This document shows positions 8,447-17,273 of a DNA stretch of 64,000 nt, piece by piece (the stretch's first letter is position 1; each line of letters starts with the position of its first letter). The stretch comes from Marichromatium bheemlicum (lineage in GTDB: Bacteria; Pseudomonadota; Gammaproteobacteria; Chromatiales; Chromatiaceae): NCBI RefSeq assembly GCF_012276755.1, contig NZ_JAAXKX010000015.1:34151-98150 (forward strand). The letters run 5' to 3'. A model generated the notes under the pieces. The model was not told the DNA's origin, made no database searches, and worked only from the letters and a program-made list of their open reading frames with translations. Made by a program: the position numbers and the translations under genes.

Positions 8447-8483
8447 GCACAGCTCATCGCATCGACGAATGCGAAGTAGCTAT

Positions 8484-8560
8484 GGTGGACGTAGCTCAGT
8501 TGGTAGAGCGCAGGATTGTGGTTCCTGTGGTCGTGGGTTCGATCCCCATCGTCCACCCCA
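8484..8560 (+). tRNA. tRNA-His (anticodon GTG)
   Basis: A 77-base cloverleaf including the extra 5' G (position -1) at 8484 that marks tRNA-His, opposite the discriminator C. Acceptor GTGGACG pairs with CGTCCAC; anticodon stem CAGGA/TCCTG with loop TTGTGGT. CCA is encoded. Confidence 0.97.
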
Positions 8561-8580
8561 AAATTTAGAGAGTACGTGAG

Positions 8581-8609
8581 TTGACAAGGCAAACAAAGTC
8601 CTTTAAGCT
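8581..8609 (+). promoter_or_regulatory. Sigma70-type promoter for tRNA-Lys
   Basis: Perfect TTGACA at 8581-8586 and TAAGCT at 8604-8609 with a 17-base spacer, 18 bases before the tRNA-Lys gene. Confidence 0.65.
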
Positions 8610-8627
8610 TAACGGCTCTAGAAAAAC

Positions 8628-8703
8628 GGGCCGTTAGCTCAGCTGGTAGAGCAGTGGACTCTTAATCCATTGGTCGTAGGTTCGAATCCTACACGGCCCA
8701 CCA
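8628..8703 (+). tRNA. tRNA-Lys (anticodon CTT)
   Basis: A 76-base cloverleaf. Acceptor GGGCCGT pairs with ACGGCCC, anticodon stem GTGGA/TCCAT with loop CTCTTAA gives CTT, and CCA is encoded. Last gene of the cluster, followed at once by a terminator. Confidence 0.97.
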
Positions 8704-8708
8704 AATAC

Positions 8709-8744
8709 AAAAAAGGCCCTTCCGTTCGCGGAGGGGCCTTTTTT
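8709..8744 (+). terminator. Rho-independent terminator of the tRNA cluster
   Basis: A continuous hairpin with arms built from A6, GGCCCT and TCCG closing a TTCG tetraloop, and a run of six T on the 3' side. The A and T tracts pair, so it could work in both directions. Confidence 0.93.
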
Positions 8745-9429
8745 ATTGCCTGCGATCGCATGTCGCGATTTCCAGCCACCAGCCCTGTCGACCGGGCAAA
8801 AAGGCCCAGGGCGTTCGGCGAATACGGCATCCTCGCTGGCCGAGGCCTACGCTGCCGCAGCGGGATAAGCTGACGAGCAAGGGCCTGCCGTCCCGCCATC
8901 CGGTGACCGTGTTTGCGCCAGCCCGGTGCCAGCGCGCAGAAAATTTCTGGCGTCACTCGTCATTTCACCTGCGATCTTGTGGGTTGGGTTGTTCGCTCAT
9001 CCCCCTATCGTTGATATGTCCCCAGGGATATGCGCGAGTACTCAAGCTATTGCTCTCTTTCTCCTCGCATCATTGCGGTTCGACCACGCGCTGCTTGCGG
9101 CCTGCGTAGCCCCGATGCGCTTTCGCCATCGTTCGCAGTTCGCGTCTACTGATGGCTGGCCCGCGTCGGGCTGAACTCGCTGCGCTTCGTCTGCGGTGAT
9201 GCCAGCGCCACCTGCCATCGCTCGCTCCCGAGAAATCCGCAAGCGCCTCTCGCCCGATCAGCGCCGATCCCGCTCGCTCGGCGCGCACGGCGTCGCGTTG
9301 CCCTGATCGACCTCGATCAGTTCGGTGCGACTCGGCAGGGGGACAGACGTGATGACGTGGGGGAGATCCCGCGCCATCGAGCCGTTTCGGCGATGAACGA
9401 GGGTTGTTTCCGGCACGGCCCAGAGCACC
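8745..9429. other. Gene-poor stretch after the tRNA cluster
   Basis: About 685 bases with no reading frame that has a convincing start, length or composition on either strand. The base composition is mixed (AT-richer around 8930-9060), unlike the GC-rich coding DNA around it. It ends at a TPR gene fragment. tRNA 3' ends are common integration sites, but I saw no repeat of the tRNA-Lys end and no integrase. Confidence 0.5.
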
Positions 9430-9696
9430 TCAGTGGGTCTCGCTGAGGGAGGTGAAGGCCTGCTGTCGGCGCTGTTCGCGCAGCGCGTCGAGCCGTGCTT
9501 GAGTCTGCTCGATTCGGGGACGGGCACCGATCTCCTGGAACAGTGTCAGACATTGCTTGAATATCGCCTCGGCCCGGTCGAGGTCGCCCCGGGAGTGGTA
9601 GATGAGGCCTAGGTTGCCGTAGGCCACCGCGTTGATGGGGTGAGTGACCAGGTGAGCGTCGACGCGGGTCTTCGGTGTCTTTGCATGGTCACTCAA
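9430..9696 (-). pseudogene. TPR protein fragment
   Basis: An 88-codon frame that carries one good tetratricopeptide repeat, AYGNLGLIYHSRGDLDRAEAIFKQCLTLF, then EIGARPRIEQTQARLDALREQ, a tail seen in multi-repeat TPR proteins. The first 20 or so residues are unrelated and are encoded by repeat-like sequence, so this is probably the 3' end of a larger TPR gene cut off by a repeat at 9697-9835. It could still be expressed as a small protein. Confidence 0.55.
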
Positions 9697-9835
9697 CCCA
9701 TCCTACGATCTCGCTCCCCCTTCGTGTCCTCTGTGTCTTTGCGGTTCGAATCAGCCTCCAGCGATCAGCCGCCAGCCGCCAGTGCTGATGGCTGATCGCT
9801 GGAAGCCGATTGCATTCCCCCCCGGCGCCAGCGGT
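9697..9835. repeat. Dispersed intergenic repeat, copy 1
   Basis: Contains a perfect 13-base inverted repeat (9758-9770 with 9790-9802) around GCCAGCC-rich sequence, next to a tract that reads GAACCGCAAAGACACAGAGG on the minus strand. The same combination of CCAGC-rich repeats beside GAACCGCAAAG occurs at 25033-25284, so both belong to one family. An AACCCATCCTAC motif, common in intergenic repeats of many bacteria, lies at its left end. Confidence 0.6.
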
Positions 9836-9915
9836 TAGAATGCCCCGCTCGGGTGTCGTGCGATGCCCGTCGACGGTGGCGCACGGGGCGGCGCGGTTGC
9901 TAACGAGGTAGAGGT

Positions 9916-10188
9916 ATGAATGAGCTTTTTTCCCGGCACGAGCTGGCCTGCATCCTGTTGCGGGTGCCCGAGACCGGAGACCTGGAGCTGGATCGTTTGA
10001 TTGCGCAGTCGCGCGCCCTGGACCACCGGTCCTCGACCGAGACGACCATGGTGCTGGATCAGGCGGTAAGGCGTGAGGGCGCGGCGCAGCAGGCCGAGCG
10101 CAAGGCGGCGCTCGATGACGAGCTGGCGCACCTGCTGCGTGAGCAGCAGCAGGCACAGGCCGAGTTCAAGGCTGGCGGTGCCGACTGA
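9916..10188 (+). CDS. Hypothetical protein, 90 residues
   Basis: A small acidic, helix-prone protein, MNELFSRHELACILLRVPETG at the start and a Glu/Gln/Ala-rich second half (AAQQAERKAALDDELAHLLREQQQAQAEF) that could form a coiled coil. A GAGGTAGAGG ribosome site lies just before ATG 9916. I do not recognise a family. It converges on the DUF3037 gene with a 12-base gap. The reading frame on the opposite strand lacks such a start, so this one is preferred. Confidence 0.6.
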   Translation: MNELFSRHELACILLRVPETGDLELDRLIAQSRALDHRSSTETTMVLDQAVRREGAAQQAERKAALDDELAHLLREQQQAQAEFKAGGAD

Positions 10189-10200
10189 GGGTGGCGGCGC

Positions 10201-11043
10201 TCAGTAGGGCGGGGCCTTGATCTGGCCGGCGGCGTAGGCGATGCGGTCGAAGTAGGCGGCGCGCTCGTCGGCGTCGGCGTAGTTGTAGAGCTGCTGGGCG
10301 TAGTCCGAGAGCAGGTCGATGCTCGGCTGCACCGCCTCGAGGATCTCGTCGGTGGCCGCTTGGTAGACGACCAGCGGTACGGTCTCGCCCTTGAGCTTGC
10401 GCGCGGCGGCGTCGAGGGTCAGTGCCTTGAGCGCCGAGGCCTTGAACTTGGCCCCGCGCAGGGTGCTCGGCGAGCCGCTGAAGTCGATCGTCTCGGTGAC
10501 GATCCAGCGCTCCTTGCGCAGCGCGAAGTCGACATAGAGGTTGCCGTGGCCCTCGATCGGGTACTTGGCCACCACCATGCCACGGTCGATGTCCTCGTCC
10601 TGCTTGGCGAGCAGTTGCAGCACCTCGAACTGCTGGCGGATGACGGTCTCGAGCCGGGTGACGGGCTCGACGCGCTTGTGCTTGAGCGGCGGCTTGACCA
10701 GGTCGGAGAGGATCGACTGCACCTGCTGTTCGTAGTCCTGACCCTGTTCGAGATAGAACTCGCCGAGCGCCGAGAGGCGGATGCTGCCGAGGTTGGCGAG
10801 CACCTGGTGTTGCTGCTCGGGGCGCTCGATGCCCTGGATCAGGGTGGAGAAGTAGGGCGGGTAGTCGCGCAGCATCTGCTCGTCGAACCTGGGATCGAGC
10901 GCGCGCACCTTGTGCAGCGAGGGCAGCAGGCGCACGTCGAGCCCCGCGGGGCGGAACACCACCACGCCGATGTTGACGGTCTCGCCGCGGCGGGTGTCGG
11001 GGACGACGCGGATGACGGCGTACTTGAGACGTTCAGAAGGCAT
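10201..11043 (-). CDS. DUF3037 domain protein
   Basis: A 280-residue protein starting MPSERLKYAVIRVVPDTRRGETVNIGVVVFRP, which is the DUF3037 signature (YAVIRxVPD-RGE-VNIGVV). The C-terminal half is helical with a Lys/Arg-rich middle (VKPPLKHKRVEPVTRLE). No catalytic function is established for this family. The start overlaps the end of the HipA-like gene by 11 bases, so the two are translationally coupled. In my memory of genome neighbourhoods DUF3037 is often paired with HipA-like kinases, and this window shows that pairing with an XRE regulator in front. Confidence 0.8.
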   Translation of the reverse strand: MPSERLKYAVIRVVPDTRRGETVNIGVVVFRPAGLDVRLLPSLHKVRALDPRFDEQMLRDYPPYFSTLIQGIERPEQQHQVLANLGSIRLSALGEFYLEQGQDYEQQVQSILSDLVKPPLKHKRVEPVTRLETVIRQQFEVLQLLAKQDEDIDRGMVVAKYPIEGHGNLYVDFALRKERWIVTETIDFSGSPSTLRGAKFKASALKALTLDAAARKLKGETVPLVVYQAATDEILEAVQPSIDLLSDYAQQLYNYADADERAAYFDRIAYAAGQIKAPPY

Positions 11044-11761
11044 GATCGATCACCGTGGCGACCTGCTCGAGACGAGCGATGCGCTGGTTGCGCCACCAGT
11101 CGTCGAGCTTGACCGCGATGCCGTGCGGCAGCCAGTGCGGCGGCAGGTCACGACAGCAGCGTTCGAGGGTATCGTTGGGGAGTGAGTAGAGCCGGCCGGT
11201 GACGCGCAGCGCGGCATCGCGGTCGAAGCCGTGCAGGCGCATCAGCGCGTGCGCCACCACCAGGGTGTTGCAGGTCGGCGAGAGCATCGGCACCGGCCAG
11301 CCGGCCATCAGCAAGGCGCGGCTGAAGTCGGTGGCGACCACCGCAGCGACGCTGTGGTTGGGGTCGCGCCGCACCAGGAAGTTGCCGAGATGGCGGTTCT
11401 GGTTACCGACGAAGAGGTCGAAGGCGAGGATCGCCGAGAGTACCTGGCTCGATACCCCGCCCTTGGTCATCAGCAGCACCCGTGCCTCCTGGGAGGCGAG
11501 GGTGCCGCCCTCCCAGGGCGAGGCGAAGGCCATGGTGGCGTCGGGCAGTTGTGCGATCTCGCCGCCGAGCACGGGCAGATCGCAGGCCAGTGCCAGGCGG
11601 GTGCAGATCAGCTCGGTGGCGGGGAGCAGCGCGGCGTCACTGCTGCGCTTGATGGCGTAGGTCAGGCCGTCGATGCCGACGCCGATCGCGCGCAGGTCGT
11701 TCTCACCCAGATCGACGGGGTCGAGACGCACGATTTCCAAGGGCCACAGGCGTCCCTGCAT
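11033..11761 (-). CDS. HipA-like kinase-fold protein
   Basis: A 242-residue protein. Landmarks of the HipA-like fold are YAIK with Lys38 (ATP-lysine position), a helix with Glu50, the catalytic-loop-like segment AFDLFVGNQNRHLGNFLV (residues 113-130) and the metal-binding-like ATDFS (Asp145). Classical HipA/HipT kinases phosphorylate a protein target such as an aminoacyl-tRNA synthetase. The loop reads N-Q-N-R-H, with Asn122 where a catalytic Asp is usual, so activity is uncertain. Much shorter than full HipA (about 440 residues). Lies 8 bases after the XRE gene. Start ATG 11761 was chosen from conserved sequence; the longer frame upstream is a shadow. Confidence 0.75.
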   Translation of the reverse strand: MQGRLWPLEIVRLDPVDLGENDLRAIGVGIDGLTYAIKRSSDAALLPATELICTRLALACDLPVLGGEIAQLPDATMAFASPWEGGTLASQEARVLLMTKGGVSSQVLSAILAFDLFVGNQNRHLGNFLVRRDPNHSVAAVVATDFSRALLMAGWPVPMLSPTCNTLVVAHALMRLHGFDRDAALRVTGRLYSLPNDTLERCCRDLPPHWLPHGIAVKLDDWWRNQRIARLEQVATVIDHAF

Positions 11762-11769
11762 GAGGGGGC

Positions 11770-12174
11770 TCACTCCTTGCGGGCCAGGTGGTCCGCAATC
11801 TGGTTCAGTAGTTCGAGATCGGCCGCGCTCAGTCGCCCGGCGTCGGCCGCCGCGGCGATGCGCGCGAGCGCAACGTGCGGCGGTCGTCCCGAGGACCAGG
11901 GCATCGCGGTGGCGGTGGCGCTGGGCGGCGACGAGGGAGGCGTGGCGGGCGCTGGGCGGGGCTCGACTTGGCGCGCTGGTTCGGCGCCGGTCAAGAGCCA
12001 CTCGGCGCTGACCGTCAATGCCTGGGCTAGGGCGACGATATCGCCGGTCGACTCGGCGCGGCCCGATTCGAGCCGCGAGATCATCTGTTGCGACATGCCA
12101 CTCCGGGTGGCCAGTTCACGTTGGGTCAATCCGAGTGCGAGCCGACGTTGGCGAAGTCGTTTGCTCCAGTGCAT
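11770..12174 (-). CDS. XRE-family transcriptional regulator (antitoxin-like)
   Basis: A 134-residue protein with a Cro/C1-type helix-turn-helix near residues 5-60: RLRQRRLALGLTQRELATRSGMSQQMISRLESGRAESTGDIVALAQAL. A Pro/Ala/Ser-rich linker leads to a helical C-terminus (ISAADLELLNQIADHLARKE type) that may contact the kinase. Start ATG 12174 (MHWSKRL) was preferred to ATG 12210, because operator-like palindromes lie between the two. It is the first gene of the three-gene module with the HipA-like and DUF3037 genes and probably represses it, as HipB does. Confidence 0.85.
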   Translation of the reverse strand: MHWSKRLRQRRLALGLTQRELATRSGMSQQMISRLESGRAESTGDIVALAQALTVSAEWLLTGAEPARQVEPRPAPATPPSSPPSATATAMPWSSGRPPHVALARIAAAADAGRLSAADLELLNQIADHLARKE

Positions 12175-12186
12175 CCGCGCAAGCGT

Positions 12187-12245
12187 ACAACCGAAGTTGT
12201 CGGACAGCAAACCATCAAGGTTGTTAAATACTACTTCGATGGTTT
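12187..12245. promoter_or_regulatory. Operator region of the XRE/HipA-like module
   Basis: Two dyads lie in front of the regulator gene. One is ACAAC-CGAA-GTTGT at 12187-12200. The other is an inverted repeat with AAACCATC at 12209-12216 and GATGGTTT at 12238-12245; each arm is followed inwards by AAG or CTT. The AT-rich spacer (TTGTTAAATACTA) could hold the promoter. The layout fits autoregulation by the HTH protein. Confidence 0.65.
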
Positions 12246-12269
12246 TTGGGGCGTCCCGCCGGGTTCGGC

Positions 12270-12497
12270 TCAGTCGAGTGCCTGAGCGGCCTTGAGGTAG
12301 CTCTCGCAGCCCTCGCGTTCGAGGTGATCGGCCCCGGCCTGGTCGACACAGCGTTGGTACTCGTCGATTAGTCGCAGTCGTTCCTTGGCAACGGTCTCCT
12401 GGGCCTTGTAGGCGCGTTTCTGGGCTCGCGCGGCACCACCGCAGGCGGTGGTCGAGAGCGCGAACAGGGCGACGAGCAGCAGGGTCAGCAAGCGCAT
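12270..12497 (-). CDS. Small putative lipoprotein
   Basis: A 75-residue protein with a hydrophobic signal (MRLLTLLLVALFALSTTAC) and a Cys that could be lipidated, though the residues before it (STTA) are not a classical lipobox. The mature part is Lys/Glu/Arg-rich, helical and has two more Cys (QRCVDQ and EGCESYLKAA). ATG 12497 was chosen because the signal peptide begins there; ATG 12515 is the alternative. No known family recognised. It may be an envelope protein. Confidence 0.6.
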   Translation of the reverse strand: MRLLTLLLVALFALSTTACGGAARAQKRAYKAQETVAKERLRLIDEYQRCVDQAGADHLEREGCESYLKAAQALD

Positions 12498-12839
12498 GGT
12501 CTCAGCAATCTGCATGGGTTGGCTTCAAGGTCGATCCAGTCTAGCAAAACCGCTTCGAGATTGGCGCCGGGGGTGGTGAGCGGCGACGGTGGCGCGGTGT
12601 CCGGGGCGGGCGCGGTCACGTCCGTCCGAGCTTGGCGTGTGCCGTTACGGATGCTAAGCGGTTGTTTTCATAAGGGCTCGATGTAGGCCGCGTCCCCGGG
12701 CATGCCTGTATGGCAGGGGCGGGCAGTTGCGTTGCGTCGGGGGTCGGCTACCTTTGTCCTCACTTGGGTCTGCGAGTCCTCGGTTCGCCTCGGTGCTTAC
12801 CGAGAACGCCCCGATGCCACCTCGCGCGGAGGATGTTCC
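12498..12839. other. Intergenic region before the efflux operon
   Basis: About 340 bases between the divergent lipoprotein and membrane-fusion genes. It should hold promoters for both, but I could not identify a convincing -35/-10 pair or a known operator. Reading frames here lack plausible starts. Confidence 0.4.
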
Positions 12840-14105
12840 ATGGTCTCGATGCCGCGCGGCGCCGCGCCGCTCCGGTCAGCCCGTCGCTCGGGGGCGGTGG
12901 GGTTGTTATCGCTGTGTTCGCTGTCGATCGTCGGCTGTGTCCCCGGCGGTGATGCACCGCCCGCCGCCGAGCCGCCCTCGGTCGGGGTGATCGCCGTCAC
13001 CGAGGAGCGGGTCAATCCCTATTTCGAGTTCGTCGGCAAGACCCGCGCGGCCGATACCGTGGCGCTGCGCGCGCGGGTGACCGGCTTCTTGCTCGAGCGC
13101 GCCTTCCAGGAGGGCAGCCAGGTCGAGGCCGACGAGCTGCTCTTTCGCATCGAGCCCGAGCAGTATCTGGCGAGCCTCGCCCAGGCCCAGGCGCAACTGA
13201 GCGCCGCCGAGGCCTCGCTCAACCGCGCTCAGGTCGATCTCGCGCGCTACCAGGAGCTGGCCAAGGCCAACAACGTCAGTCAACAGAAGGTCGACGAGGC
13301 CCAGGCCGAGGTGCTGGTGCAGGAGGCGGCGGTCGAGACCGCCCAGGCCGACATCCAGAAGGCCCAGCTCAACGTCGACTACACCGAGATCCGTGCGCCG
13401 ATCGCCGGGCGTATCGATCTGGCCGCCTTCGATGTCGGCAACCTGGTCGAGCCCGCTTCGGGCGTCCTAGCCACCATCAATCGGATGGAGCCGATCAAGG
13501 TCGCCTTCTCGATCGCCGAGACCTGGTACCTGGAGCTGGCCCAGGCCGGGGCGCGGGCGCGTCAGGGCCAGGATCAGGCGGAGTTGTCCGCCCCCGACGA
13601 GCAGCACTTCGTCCCCCAGATCCGCCTGCCCGACGGTTCGCTCTATCCCCACGACGGCTGGTTCGACTTCTTCGACAACAAGGTCGACGAGACCACCGGC
13701 ACGGTGCTGGTGCGCGCCGAGTTCCCCAACCCCGACCGGCTATTGTTGCCGGGGCAGTTCGTCACCGTGGTGATCGAGCGGCGCGAGGCGGTCTCGGCGG
13801 TGGTGGTGCCGCAGGCGGCACTGCTCACCGACCAGGGCGGCAGTTACGTGCTGGTGGTCGGCGAGGACGACAAGGTCGATCGCCGTCGGGTCCGGACCGG
13901 GCAGCGTTTCGGCACCCGTCAGGCGATCGAGGAGGGACTCGAGTCCGGCGAGCGGATCGTGCTCTACGGCATCCAGAAGGTGCGCCCGGGTATCCAAGTG
14001 CGCCCGGAGACCGCCACGCCGCCCGGCGACCCGCTCGCCGCCACCGGACCGAGTTCGAGCGGCGACGCTGGCGGCGGTGATGCCGAGCCCGCCGTGCGCG
14101 ATTGA
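12840..14105 (+). CDS. RND efflux periplasmic adaptor (membrane-fusion protein, AcrA/MexA family)
   Basis: A 421-residue lipoprotein-type adaptor. The signal ends LCSLSIVGC, so Cys33 or so is the likely lipidation site. It is followed by the biotinyl-lipoyl half-motif (VALRARVTGFLLERAFQEGSQVEADELLFRIEPEQY), an alpha-helical hairpin (SAAEASLNRAQVDLARYQELAKANNVSQQKVDEAQ), the second lipoyl half (DYTEIRAPIAGRI) and beta-barrel and membrane-proximal domains. It links the inner-membrane pump to an outer-membrane channel. GGAGG lies seven bases before ATG 12840. The pump gene follows after 30 bases; no TolC-type gene is in the window. Confidence 0.92.
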   Translation: MVSMPRGAAPLRSARRSGAVGLLSLCSLSIVGCVPGGDAPPAAEPPSVGVIAVTEERVNPYFEFVGKTRAADTVALRARVTGFLLERAFQEGSQVEADELLFRIEPEQYLASLAQAQAQLSAAEASLNRAQVDLARYQELAKANNVSQQKVDEAQAEVLVQEAAVETAQADIQKAQLNVDYTEIRAPIAGRIDLAAFDVGNLVEPASGVLATINRMEPIKVAFSIAETWYLELAQAGARARQGQDQAELSAPDEQHFVPQIRLPDGSLYPHDGWFDFFDNKVDETTGTVLVRAEFPNPDRLLLPGQFVTVVIERREAVSAVVVPQAALLTDQGGSYVLVVGEDDKVDRRRVRTGQRFGTRQAIEEGLESGERIVLYGIQKVRPGIQVRPETATPPGDPLAATGPSSSGDAGGGDAEPAVRD

Positions 14106-14135
14106 CCCTGTGGGCGAACCGACCGGAGCACCGCG

Positions 14136-17100
14136 ATGACGCTGTCCAAGTTCTTCATCAACCGGCCGAAGTTCGCCTTCGTCATCTCCATCGTGATCTC
14201 GCTGGCCGGGTTGCTCGCGCTGCTGGCGCTGCCGGTGGCGCAGTTCCCCGAGATCACCCCGCCGACGGTGAGCGTCAGCACCCAGTACGCCGGGGCCAGC
14301 GCCGAGGTCGTCGAGGAGACGGTCGCCGCCCCCATCGAGCAGGAGGTCAACGGTATCGAGGGCATGATCTACATGGCCTCGAAGTCCGACAACGACGGGC
14401 GCTACAGCCTCACCGTCACCTTCGAGATCGGCACCGACGCCGACATGGCCCAGGTCAAGGTGCAGAACCGCGTCGCCCAGGCCGAGCCCAAGCTGCCCGA
14501 GGAGGTGCGCCGCCAGGGGGTGAAGACCGAGAAGCAGTCGACCAACATGCTGCTGATCGTCAACCTCTACTCGCCCGACGAGAGCCTCGATGCGCTCTAC
14601 CTCAACAACTACGCCACCATCAACATCAAGGATGCGCTCGGGCGCGTCAACGGGGTCGGCAAGGCCGAGATCCTCGGGGTGATGGACTACGGCATGCGCT
14701 TCTGGCTCAAGCCCGATCGGATGACCGCGCTGGGGGTCAGCGTCGCCGATCTCCAGAATGCGGTGGCGACGCAGAACGTGCAGGTGCCGGCCGGTCAGAT
14801 CGGCGCGCCGCCGGCACCGGCCGATCAGCAGTTCCAGTACACGGTGACCACCAAGGGGCGGCTGACCGAGCCCGAGGAGTTCGCCGACATCATCATCCGC
14901 ATGAACCCAGACGGCTCGGCGATCCGCGTCAGCGACGTCGCCCGGGTGGAACTCGGCGCCCAGGCCTATTCGGCCTCAGGGCGGCTCGACGGGCGCCCCT
15001 CGGTGGTGCTTGCCGTCTACCAGACCCCGGACGCCAACGCCCTGGCTACCGCTACGGCGGTGCGCGCGCAGCTCGATGAACTCGCCGAGCGTTTCCCCGA
15101 GGGCCTGGAGCAGGCCATCCTCTACGACACCACCAACTTCATCTCGGCCTCGATCGACGAGGTCAAGGTGACGCTCTACCAGGCCGTCGGCCTGGTGGTG
15201 CTGGTGGTGTTCCTGTTCCTCGGCGACTGGCGTACCACGCTGATCCCCGGTATCGCCATCCCGGTGTCGCTGATCGGCACCTTCGTGGTGCTGGCGGTGC
15301 TCGGCTTCACCCTCAACACCATCGTGCTGTTCGCGCTGATCCTGGCCATCGGCATCGTCGTCGACGATGCCATCATCGTGGTCGAGAACGTGCAGCGGCT
15401 GATGGCCGAGGAGGGGCTCGACCAGAAGGTGGCGACGGCCAAGGCGATGGACCAGGTCGGCGGCGCGGTGGTCGCCACCACCCTGGTGCTGCTGGCGGTG
15501 TTCGTGCCGGTCGGCTTCATGCCCGGGATCACCGGCCAGCTCTACCAGCAGTTCGCGGTGACCATCGCGGTGGCGGTGTCGATCTCCTCGATCAACGCCC
15601 TGACCCTGAGTCCGGCGCTGTGCGCGGTGTTGCTGCGTCCGGGGCGCGAGCCGCTGCGTTGGCTCAACTGGTTCGAGCGGTTGTTCGGTCGGCTTACCGC
15701 CGGCTACACCGCCACGGTCAAGCTGACGGTGCGTCGCGCCGCGCTGATCTCGTTGCTCTACGTCGGGCTGATCGCCGCCACCGGCTGGCTGTTCACCCAC
15801 CTGCCCACCGGTTTCCTGCCCGAGGAGGATCAGGGCTACTTCTTCATCGAGGTGCAGCTCCCCGACGCCGCCTCGCTCACCCGCACCGAGACCGTGCTCG
15901 GGCGCGTCGAGCAGCAGTTGCTCGAGATCCCCGGGGTGACCAACGTTATCTCGGTGTCCGGGTTCTCGCTGCTCAACAGCGCCTTCGGCTCCAACAGTGC
16001 GTTGGTGATCCCGGTGCTCGCGCCCTGGGACGAGCGTCAGGACCCCGGGCTGCGCCTGCCGGCGATCGTCGCCGCCGCCCAGGGCGTGGCCGCGCGCACC
16101 ATCGACGCCAACGTCATCCCCTTCGTCCCGCCGGCGATCCCCGGGCTCGGCAGCTCCGGCGGTTTCTCTTTCGTGCTCCAGGACTACAGCGGCGGCGACC
16201 TGCAGGCGTTCGCCGCGGCGATGCGCGGCTTCATCGTCGCGGCCAACGGTCAGCCCGAGATCGGCAATGCCTTCAGTACCTTTCGCGCCGACGTGCCGAT
16301 GCTCTTCCTCCAGGTCAATCGCGACAAGGTCGAGACCCTGCAGGTGCCGCTCAACGAGCTGTTCGCCACCCTCCAGGCCCAGCTCGGCTCGGTCTACATC
16401 AACGATTTCAACAAATTCGGCCGCACCTGGCGGGTCATGGCCCAGGCCGAGGGCGAGTTCCGCGACACCCCCAGCGACATCCTCCGTCTGTTCGTGCGAA
16501 GTGCCGGTGGCGAGATGGTGCCGGTGGCCACCCTGGCCGAGGTCGAGACCATCACCGGGCCGCAGATCATGGCCCGTTACAACCTCTTTCGCTCGGCCGA
16601 CATCTCCGGCGCGGCCGCCCCGGGCTACAGCTCGGGGCAGGCGATCGCGGCGATGGAACGCACCGCCGACGAGACCCTGCCGAGCGGTTTCGGTTACGAG
16701 TGGACCAGCATGTCCTATCAGGAGATCGAGGCCGCCGGGCAGGCGCCGCTGATCTTCGCCCTGGCGTTGCTGTTCGTCTATCTCTTCCTGGTCGCCCAGT
16801 ACGAGAGCTGGTCGATCCCGCTGGCGGTGCTGTTGGCGGTGCCGGTGGCGGTGTTCGGCGCCCTCGCCACGGTCGGCGCCGCCGGGCTCGACGTCAACCT
16901 CTACACCCAGATCGGACTGGTGATGCTGATCGGGCTGGCGGCGAAGAACGCCATCCTCATCGTCGAGTTCGCCAAGGAGCTGCGCGAGGGCGAGGGGCTG
17001 TCGATCTACGATGCCGCGGTCAAGGCCGCGCGGCTGCGTTTTCGCGCGGTGATGATGACCGCGCTCTCCTTCCTCCTTGGCATCCTCCCGCTGGTGTTCG

Positions 17101-17273
17101 CCTCGGGGGCCGGGGCGGGCTCGCGGGTGGCGCTGGGCACGGCGGTGTTCGGTGGCATGCTCGCCGCCACCCTGATCGGTATCCTGTTGATCCCGGTGAC
17201 CTACTTCGTGGTGCAGGGCGCGCGTGAGTGGCTCAAGGGTGCCGGTTGGCGGCGCGCTGATGACGCCCGATAG
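14136..17273 (+). CDS. RND multidrug efflux pump, inner-membrane subunit (AcrB/MexB, HAE1 family)
   Basis: A 1045-residue protein, usual for HAE1 pumps. It starts with the typical [16 protein letters not shown] first helix, has two large periplasmic loops (about 35-335 and 560-860), and twelve membrane helices. TM4 carries the proton-relay pair in [16 protein letters not shown] (Asp410, Asp411), and a Lys near residue 940 ([19 protein letters not shown]) completes the relay. The PAGQIGAPP loop is typical of the porter domain. It exports drugs or lipophilic compounds by proton antiport. The next gene starts inside its last 14 bases. Confidence 0.96.
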   Translation: MTLSKFFINRPKFAFVISIVISLAGLLALLALPVAQFPEITPPTVSVSTQYAGASAEVVEETVAAPIEQEVNGIEGMIYMASKSDNDGRYSLTVTFEIGTDADMAQVKVQNRVAQAEPKLPEEVRRQGVKTEKQSTNMLLIVNLYSPDESLDALYLNNYATINIKDALGRVNGVGKAEILGVMDYGMRFWLKPDRMTALGVSVADLQNAVATQNVQVPAGQIGAPPAPADQQFQYTVTTKGRLTEPEEFADIIIRMNPDGSAIRVSDVARVELGAQAYSASGRLDGRPSVVLAVYQTPDANALATATAVRAQLDELAERFPEGLEQAILYDTTNFISASIDEVKVTLYQAVGLVVLVVFLFLGDWRTTLIPGIAIPVSLIGTFVVLAVLGFTLNTIVLFALILAIGIVVDDAIIVVENVQRLMAEEGLDQKVATAKAMDQVGGAVVATTLVLLAVFVPVGFMPGITGQLYQQFAVTIAVAVSISSINALTLSPALCAVLLRPGREPLRWLNWFERLFGRLTAGYTATVKLTVRRAALISLLYVGLIAATGWLFTHLPTGFLPEEDQGYFFIEVQLPDAASLTRTETVLGRVEQQLLEIPGVTNVISVSGFSLLNSAFGSNSALVIPVLAPWDERQDPGLRLPAIVAAAQGVAARTIDANVIPFVPPAIPGLGSSGGFSFVLQDYSGGDLQAFAAAMRGFIVAANGQPEIGNAFSTFRADVPMLFLQVNRDKVETLQVPLNELFATLQAQLGSVYINDFNKFGRTWRVMAQAEGEFRDTPSDILRLFVRSAGGEMVPVATLAEVETITGPQIMARYNLFRSADISGAAAPGYSSGQAIAAMERTADETLPSGFGYEWTSMSYQEIEAAGQAPLIFALALLFVYLFLVAQYESWSIPLAVLLAVPVAVFGALATVGAAGLDVNLYTQIGLVMLIGLAAKNAILIVEFAKELREGEGLSIYDAAVKAARLRFRAVMMTALSFLLGILPLVFASGAGAGSRVALGTAVFGGMLAATLIGILLIPVTYFVVQGAREWLKGAGWRRADDAR

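Noticed and set aside
8639..8956. Minus-strand frame crossing tRNA-Lys
   Set aside because: It reads through a tRNA gene and its terminator, a common artefact.
8745..9429. Insertion sequence or integrated island
   Set aside because: No transposase, integrase, inverted ends or duplicated tRNA end was seen.
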